NCBI GenBank assembly: GCA_015179125.1
Contig: WHVA01000044.1
Span: forward strand, 304,975 to 368,974
DNA length: 64,000 nt
Direction of reading: 5' to 3'
Source of the DNA: Gautieria morchelliformis
Taxonomy: Eukaryota > Basidiomycota > Agaricomycetes > Gomphales > Gomphaceae
Shown: positions 58,645 through 64,000 of the stretch, in pieces
Position numbering within the stretch: position 1 is the stretch's first letter
How the letters are laid out: each line of letters begins with the position of its first letter
Program-made: the position numbers and the translations under genes
Notes under the pieces: model-generated
The model's input: the letters and a program-made list of their open reading frames with translations, nothing else
Database searches by the model: none
What the model was told of the DNA's origin: nothing

Positions 58645-61600
58645 TTAATATATTCCGATTTGCTCGTTGAGAATCTTCACTCTAGGACTAGGAAGTCCTT
58701 TAGTGAGGATATCTGCCAACATTTGTTCGGTTGGCAAATAAACGAGCTTGGCTTGTTGATTTTTGATTATATCTCGAAGGAAATATAATCGGATGTCGAA
58801 ATGCTTGGTTCTCATGTGTTGTTGGGTGCCATATGTGATGGCAATGGCTGATTGATTGTCTGAATAAACTTGGATGGGTCTGTTCAGTGGTTGGAATATT
58901 TCAGAAATAAAATGGCGCATCCAAAGAGCCTCTTTGCCCGCATGGGTCAGGGCGACGAATTCGGCTTCAGTTGATGAGAGGGCTACTATCGACTGTTTCT
59001 GGCAACTCCATGAAACAGTGCCTCCATCAATCTGAAATAAGTATGCCGAATACGAACGCCTATGACTCTGTGAACCCCAATCCGCATCTGAATACCCTAT
59101 CAAGCCGTCTTGATTTCTTCCAAGTGTGAGCTTGTAATGCTTCGTGCCTTTCAAATATTTGAAGACACGTTTGACTGCATTCCAGTGTGTGCCACCTGGA
59201 TTTTCAAGGAATTGCGAGAGTAATGACACCGCAAATGCAATGTCAGGTCGAGTGGCTACAGCCGCCCACATCAGTGATCCTATAGCTTGCCTGTATGGAA
59301 ATTTTGACATGGCTTTCTTGCCTCTCTCTGTAGAAGGACATTGGTCTTTAGATAATTTTACGGCTGGATCAAGAGGCGTAGCATAAGTCTTTGCATCTTC
59401 GAGATTAAATTTTTTGATGATCTTCTCGATGTATGCAGGTTGTGAAATTGCAATGGTCTTCTTCTGCCAGTCTCTTTCGATTTTGAGATTCAATAGCCAA
59501 TGAATCTCGCCTAGATCTTTCATACTGAAGACCTGAGCAAGATCTCGTTTGACTTCGTCCAGGACTGACTGATTCTCAGCTGTGATGGTAAGGTCGTCCA
59601 CAGCTGTTGCAATGATCACATGCCCCTTTCTGCCACGTCTATAAAACACAGCCCCGTCTGTGGCTGACGTAGTGAATCCTAACTTGTGGAATTCACCACT
59701 TAGACGTTTGTACCATTCTCTTCCAGATTGCTTGAGGCCGTAGAGTGCTTTCTTCAAAAGTAGCACTTCGCCTTTGTCTCCTGACTCATATCCATACGGC
59801 TGCTTCATGTAAATAGGTTCGGGCAACTTAGCATTGAGGTATGCATAGTCCACGTCCATTTGATGAATAGGCCAGTCATTCCTAGCAGCAATGGCGCATA
59901 TGATCCGTAGGGAGGATAACCGAGCAACAGGTGAGTATGTCTCATCATAGTCGATTCCAAACTTCTGCGTGAAGCCTTGGGCGACCATTCTCGATTTAGG
60001 TACTATTGGTTTCCCTTCTGGATTACGCTTCCAAAGGTAGACCCATTTGTTGCCGACAATGTTGGCTCCAGGAGGTGGTTTGGTTCTTTCCCACACTCCC
60101 TTGTCGATTAGGGCCTCATACTCTTTGTCCATTGATTTCTTCCACATAGGATTATTCAGAGCTTCGTCTGCATTGCTAGGTTCAATTTGACTCAAATCCG
60201 GCGCCTTGTTATTGTTTTGACCGTCGGTTAGAAACGCACTGATGGCACACTCATAGCTACTGATGCCATCAATCTCGGAGGATAATTCTTGGTCGAATAA
60301 AACTTCTTCATGGTCCTCAACGTCCTCGTAAGCTAGCGTAGTCATATGTGCGCCAGTTTGTCTCTGAGTTTGAGATCTTGTCACGGGACCTGATGGGGCC
60401 GACTGCACTTGTTGTTGACGGATCCTTTCGCTTCTCCTTATCGGTTCAGCTTCTCTAGGTCTGTCATCAACTCCCTGAATAGGTTGCAGCTTTTCAAGAT
60501 ATTCTTCCGGTGCACTTTCATCAATTTCTTCGATCTTTGCCTCTTCGCTGACTAAGCGACCGGGCACAGGCACTGATGCCGGAATGGCCTTCTTCTCTTC
60601 TTTAGACGTAGGTAGCTTGGATTCCTCAATAGAAATGATTGGGACCTTTCCCTTCTTCATTTCTGAATCAAAGACAACGTTCCGCTCGACAGAAACTTTG
60701 TGCGAGTCAGGCCAATAAACATAATGACCATGGCTCTGCGCAGAAATTCCTATCCACCGAGCTCTCTTGGCACGAGCTGCCAATTTATCTCCCTGAGTGA
60801 TTTTGACGTAAATTTCAGTTCCCCACGCGTGAATGTCTTTGAGATTCGGTTTTTCATGGTGAATCATCTCGTAGGGCGTTTTATCTGGTAGAGCTCTTGT
60901 ATGCGTCCTGTTCCTAAGATAATTGGCATGCTGTATCGCATAGCCCCATAATATCTTAGGAAGGCCTGATTCTAGCAGCATGGCACGAGTTCTCTCAGTG
61001 AGGGTTCGGTTCAGGCGTTCCGCAACACCATTGGACTCTGGTGTGTCGTGTACCGTCAACTGATGCTTCGTGCCTTGTTTGGCTAGATGCTGTTCGAATT
61101 CAGAGCTCGTATACTCGCCCCCTCGATCAGAAACAAGTGCCTTGATGTGCACATTTCTCTGTCGAAGCATTAAAGCCTCGTAGAGCTTGTACTTTGAGAA
61201 TGCTTCTGATTTGTTCGCCATGAGATAGATCACCGATTCTCTTGAGTAGTCATCGATAAAGGAGACATAATATGACTTCTTATCGATCGTGAGGTGTCTT
61301 GCAGGTCCCCAGACATCAGAATAAATTCTGTCACCGAATTTTGATGTTCGGTCTCTGGGTTCTCGAGGAAGAGGTTTGCGCGCAATCTTGGCCTGAATAC
61401 ACGCATCACAGACAATTCTATCGCCTGTGGAGCTCAGTTCAATGCCCAATATCATGCCATGATTTAATAGATGTTGTAGGGACTTCTGCGAGATGTGCCC
61501 CATCTTTTGATGAATTTCCATGGCAGATAAACACATATGGGCTTGAGCACTTGGTGACTGGAGGTCTAGTCGATATAAGCCATTGACTTTCGGTGCTTGC

Positions 61601-62889
61601 ATCAATACTTTTCCAGCAGCATTAGATATTGTGCATTTCTGGCCACCGAGTCGAATGTCGTAGCCAGCATCATCGCACCGACCGATCGAGACGAGGGTAG
61701 CAGCAATTTTGGGTGCATAGTATGTATCTTGCAACGTGACTTCTACTGTTCTATCTCCAACCTTATTGGATAATACGAGCAGTCCTGAGCCGAAGGCATC
61801 AAAGGTACCTTTGTTGGCTGCTCGGATAGTCCTCGGCTGTGAGAATTGACAGTAGTTCCTCAATAAATTTTTGTGAGGAGTCATATGCGATGTCGTTCCG
61901 GTGTCGAGTATGACTATAACTCCTGAGGATGTGCTCAAATTGAAATTAGAGCACTCGTCAAAATTGGTGAAGGCAAGATGCCCATCACCACTTTCCTCAG
62001 AAGTAGACTCTTCTTCGGCAACATTCGCTTTTGCTTTACCCTTCTTCTTCTTCTTGCCTTTGGCTTTCTTCTTCTGACGTGGTCCTTGACCTTCTTTACC
62101 ACCTCCTTTAGCCCAGCAATTTTTGATGGAATGTCCAGGCTTTTTGCAGTTGGTGCATACATGCGCCTTCTGCCCCTTCTGGTCCTTCTTAGTAGATGAA
62201 CCAATAAACACCTGCTCTTCTTGCGGGAGTGTTTTCTTCCTGTCATACTGAGCCTTTAGTACCCTAATAATATTATCAGGGACCAATGGCATCCCGCATT
62301 CTTCAAGCGAAGTTGTAAGGGCATTCATGACTGCCTCATAGGATGGTGGAAGTGACGCAAGGATTATGTCCATGAATTCTTCTTCAGAAACTCTAGCTCC
62401 CATCTCATTAAGACGAGCATATAGGTCTTGGGCCTTGTCCAAGTGATCTCTCAAGTCTCCATCCTCAGGACATCTCATACTGCGGAGTTGTCTCTGCAGG
62501 CTGGTGAGGACCATCTTGGGCTTTTTGGTCATTTCATTGACCAGTGCATCCCAAGTCTCTTTTGCTGTCTTCTGCTTCTGTAGCATCAGGGCTAATGACT
62601 CTGACACTGAGACGATGATTTGGGTCTTGGCTTGTCCTTCTCTAGCAAGGTATCTCTCCAGCTTCTCCTCGGCCTTATCCATCTGAGTTTCCTCAGCTTC
62701 TGTTAGAATATGGCCTGGGGGCATGACTGGAGGATCAGGAGGTCGAGTGACTCTCCCTTCTACATGCTTGAGCAGATTTTTGGACTCAAAATAGCTGATG
62801 AGAGTGGCTCGCCACAATGGCCAGTTACTTCCATCAGTAGCAAGCTTCTCAACACCCAACAGCTTCTCAGAAGTGTCTCCGGGGCCCAT
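58645..62889 (-). CDS. Copia Gag-Pol polyprotein, 1414 aa, uninterrupted
   Basis: A single frame encodes all domains in copia order. Gag (residues about 1-240, UBN2-like WPLWRATLISYFESKNLL) is followed by a zinc knuckle C-x2-C-x4-H-x4-C (about 245-258) and a very basic stretch. The protease active site is ILDTGTTSH (about 329). Then come the GAG-pre-integrase zinc finger (HQKMGH ... CDACIQAK), the integrase catalytic core (YSDVWGP, SDRGGEYTS, ESNGVAERLNRTL), and reverse transcriptase. RT has VAQGFTQKFGIDYDETYSPV, KALYGLKQSGREW and the catalytic TAVDDLTI, where most copia RTs have YVDD. RNase H follows (YSDADWG, SSTEAEFVAL, VYSDNQSAI). There is no frameshift between gag and pol, as usual for copia. 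The start Met lies inside the primer-binding site. Confidence 0.97.
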   Translation of the reverse strand: MGPGDTSEKLLGVEKLATDGSNWPLWRATLISYFESKNLLKHVEGRVTRPPDPPVMPPGHILTEAEETQMDKAEEKLERYLAREGQAKTQIIVSVSESLALMLQKQKTAKETWDALVNEMTKKPKMVLTSLQRQLRSMRCPEDGDLRDHLDKAQDLYARLNEMGARVSEEEFMDIILASLPPSYEAVMNALTTSLEECGMPLVPDNIIRVLKAQYDRKKTLPQEEQVFIGSSTKKDQKGQKAHVCTNCKKPGHSIKNCWAKGGGKEGQGPRQKKKAKGKKKKKGKAKANVAEEESTSEESGDGHLAFTNFDECSNFNLSTSSGVIVILDTGTTSHMTPHKNLLRNYCQFSQPRTIRAANKGTFDAFGSGLLVLSNKVGDRTVEVTLQDTYYAPKIAATLVSIGRCDDAGYDIRLGGQKCTISNAAGKVLMQAPKVNGLYRLDLQSPSAQAHMCLSAMEIHQKMGHISQKSLQHLLNHGMILGIELSSTGDRIVCDACIQAKIARKPLPREPRDRTSKFGDRIYSDVWGPARHLTIDKKSYYVSFIDDYSRESVIYLMANKSEAFSKYKLYEALMLRQRNVHIKALVSDRGGEYTSSEFEQHLAKQGTKHQLTVHDTPESNGVAERLNRTLTERTRAMLLESGLPKILWGYAIQHANYLRNRTHTRALPDKTPYEMIHHEKPNLKDIHAWGTEIYVKITQGDKLAARAKRARWIGISAQSHGHYVYWPDSHKVSVERNVVFDSEMKKGKVPIISIEESKLPTSKEEKKAIPASVPVPGRLVSEEAKIEEIDESAPEEYLEKLQPIQGVDDRPREAEPIRRSERIRQQQVQSAPSGPVTRSQTQRQTGAHMTTLAYEDVEDHEEVLFDQELSSEIDGISSYECAISAFLTDGQNNNKAPDLSQIEPSNADEALNNPMWKKSMDKEYEALIDKGVWERTKPPPGANIVGNKWVYLWKRNPEGKPIVPKSRMVAQGFTQKFGIDYDETYSPVARLSSLRIICAIAARNDWPIHQMDVDYAYLNAKLPEPIYMKQPYGYESGDKGEVLLLKKALYGLKQSGREWYKRLSGEFHKLGFTTSATDGAVFYRRGRKGHVIIATAVDDLTITAENQSVLDEVKRDLAQVFSMKDLGEIHWLLNLKIERDWQKKTIAISQPAYIEKIIKKFNLEDAKTYATPLDPAVKLSKDQCPSTERGKKAMSKFPYRQAIGSLMWAAVATRPDIAFAVSLLSQFLENPGGTHWNAVKRVFKYLKGTKHYKLTLGRNQDGLIGYSDADWGSQSHRRSYSAYLFQIDGGTVSWSCQKQSIVALSSTEAEFVALTHAGKEALWMRHFISEIFQPLNRPIQVYSDNQSAIAITYGTQQHMRTKHFDIRLYFLRDIIKNQQAKLVYLPTEQMLADILTKGLPSPRVKILNEQIGIY

Positions 62890-62894
62890 AACCC
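62882..62894 (-). other. Copia primer-binding site overlapping the start codon
   Basis: Minus strand GGGTTATGGGCCC begins right after the 5' LTR. It is complementary to the anticodon stem-loop of initiator tRNA-Met (GGGCUCAUAACCC) with one position that can form G-U. This is the half-tRNA priming site known for Drosophila copia and yeast Ty5. The ATG in the middle is the polyprotein start codon. Confidence 0.7.
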
Positions 62895-63392
62895 TGTAGA
62901 GGACAGGAATTATAGGCAGTAGGTATGGACTTGTTATTCAAAAGAATAGACTAGAAATCAATTCACTCTCTCAGTGAATTTAGTGGTCACTCTAAATATA
63001 TTATACACTACCTAGAAATCAATTCACTACAGATGATTTCTAGGTCAATAAATGCAAAGACTACTAGACTAATTTACTTGCCTCTCTCAGTGAATTTAGT
63101 GGTCACTGAGAGAGGGGGAAATGTGTTCCACTGCGCATGTACTACTACCCGGCCCTTTAGCGCCCAAGAGCTCGCGCGTCGAAGTCATTTCAGACTCCGC
63201 TGGGTGCAGCCGCTTGTGAAAGTAGGAATAACAAGATGAAATAGAGAGATAAGGAATGAGTGGAAAATTTCGAAAATAACCAGAGAAATGGATGCATAAT
63301 ACAAGAACAATGTGAGAAGAAATTGGAAGGCCACACTACAAATTGGATATATTATGCTTGATTTTGGTGCAGGAGCATAAATGCACCCAACA
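62895..63392 (-). repeat. Copia 5' LTR (498 bp)
   Basis: This is the upstream LTR in element orientation. It has one substitution relative to the 3' LTR. It is followed inward by the primer-binding site and outward by the ACATG duplication. Confidence 0.95.
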
Positions 63393-64000
63393 ACATGATG
63401 CCACAAAGGAGATCTATAGTAATACCACCGAATGGACGATCTGGATGCCCTAGGACATCCCTGCAGGTTCTGTCAACAGCTTCAACTACATGACGATGCT
63501 GCATAGGCACCTCATCCCATATGATCAAATGGACCTGCTTGAGAAGTTCTGCCAGTGGTGAGCCTCTGTTGATATCACATAGAGAACCCTCATGAATCAG
63601 AATTGGAATCTTGAGCATAGCATGTGATGTTCTGCCCCCAATCAGAAGCAATGCTGCAATTCCTGAAGATGCAATGCATAGGACAATAAGACCCTTCCTC
63701 TGATAGAATGAGCCAGGGTGTTCTAGGTAAAATTTTGGCCTGTACCACCAGGGCCATTGACAAAGAACAGAAGACCCTCTCCATTTATGGCTGAGTGGAG
63801 GATCATGGACATGCCTCTGTTCTGCATTAAGCTTGTCAATATTGGTGGCGGCTTTTTCCAGCTCTGTAGCTGGGACATAGTCTGCTGCTCAGCTATCCAA
63901 CGGTTCCCTACCGATCCCTCCCAGTGCCCCATTATCTGTGGCATATCTGGGAACTCATCCAGAGACTTCCCCCCTGACGTATGATCTTGTCAATGAGAAA
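63393..64000 (-). pseudogene. Helitron PIF1-like helicase, central part with broken Walker A
   Basis: From the right edge downward are FFVNGPGGTG (start of Walker A), then Gln-Asn where Lys-Thr is expected, and a TAG three codons later. A frameshift leads into LIVLCIASSGIAALLLIGG (motif Ia) and IIWDEVPMQH (Walker B region DE) and RPFGGIT (motif III start). The stretch from here to LTxNMR on the other side of copia lacks about 40 residues, including the expected GDFRQ block, so a deletion preceded or accompanied the insertion. The helicase was therefore dead before copia landed. Confidence 0.8.

Larger units (their letters stand above)
58134..63392 (-). mobile_element. Ty1/copia retrotransposon, complete, 5259 bp
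   Basis: Two 498-bp LTRs (58134-58631 and 62895-63392) differ at a single base. They begin TGTAGAG and end CCCAACA on the plus strand. A 5-bp target duplication ACATG flanks the element (58129-58133 and 63393-63397). The internal region is almost entirely one ORF. It starts 6 nt after the 5' LTR (minus orientation) and stops 13 nt before the 3' LTR. A polypurine tract (GAGGGGGCG, 58640-58632) and a primer-binding site (62894-62882) are in place. With an intact ORF, near-identical LTRs and a clean TSD, it inserted very recently and may still be active. Confidence 0.97.
57154..64000 (-). mobile_element. Helitron, 3' part, decayed and carrying a nested copia element
   Basis: The minus strand ends in a Helitron-like 3' terminus. 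A hairpin of GC-rich arms (CCC-A-GTGC / GCACGGG, loop GAA; 57166-57183) is followed 12 nt later by CTAG (57157-57154), and then T. This matches the CTRR end of rolling-circle elements inserted between A and T. About 100 nt before that end lies the stop of a PIF1-like helicase frame. The helicase continues on the far side of the copia insertion and runs off the right edge. The 5' end is outside the window. Confidence 0.8.

Noticed and set aside
61935..62246. Second minus-strand 103-aa frame inside copia gag
   Set aside because: It is a shadow of the Lys-rich zinc-knuckle region of the polyprotein.

Overview
The window reads as nuclear DNA of a basidiomycete fungus, most likely an Agaricomycete. 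The reasons are many short introns (about 40-85 nt, GT...AG) in genes of 2-11 exons, chromodomain-bearing Ty3/gypsy elements, a compact Ty1/copia element, a Helitron, and PLAC8, PMP3, BTB and F-box genes of the kind common in mushroom genomes. Several genes are cut into exons so small that single-frame ORF calling misses them: PMP3, PLAC8, adenosylhomocysteinase and two DUF1275 genes. I rebuilt these from splice sites, and each model was checked for an in-frame total length.

Layout. 1-14.2 kb is a retrotransposon graveyard. A minus-strand gypsy relic (1-2250) is fused head to head with a plus-strand chromovirus (2251 to about 10.3 kb). The chromovirus is broken by two LTR-like insertions, each with a perfect 5-bp target duplication. 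It carries an antisense coiled-coil/Cys-rich reading frame between pol and its 3' LTR. A third, older gypsy relic on the minus strand lies at 12.9-14.1 kb, beside a cluster of TGAGTCA heptamers. 14.2-31.6 kb is gene-poor and holds a conserved 450-aa coiled-coil protein (18.2-19.7 kb) and PMP3 (28.1-28.6 kb).

31.6-47.5 kb is the gene-dense core. In order: adenosylhomocysteinase (minus), a DUF2264 protein (minus) divergent from a 278-aa Ser-rich protein (plus), a multi-pass membrane protein with a glycosyltransferase-like tail (minus), a secreted GDSL/SGNH esterase (minus) divergent from a PLAC8 protein (plus), and two tandem DUF1275 membrane proteins (minus). 47.5-56 kb is a young duplication zone: a minisatellite-like array, a dead and an intact copy of a BTB/POZ gene, and an F-box gene. 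57.15 kb to the right edge is the 3' part of a decayed Helitron. An almost pristine 5.26-kb copia element has inserted into its helicase gene (LTRs differ at 1 of 498 positions, TSD ACATG, one uninterrupted 1414-codon ORF).

Functionally, adenosylhomocysteinase serves the methyl cycle. PMP3, PLAC8, DUF1275 and the glycosyltransferase-like protein are membrane proteins, and the GDSL enzyme is probably exported. BTB and F-box proteins are typical ubiquitin-ligase adaptors that expand in mushrooms. No operon-like logic links them. I found no rRNA, no convincing tRNA and no CRISPR array.
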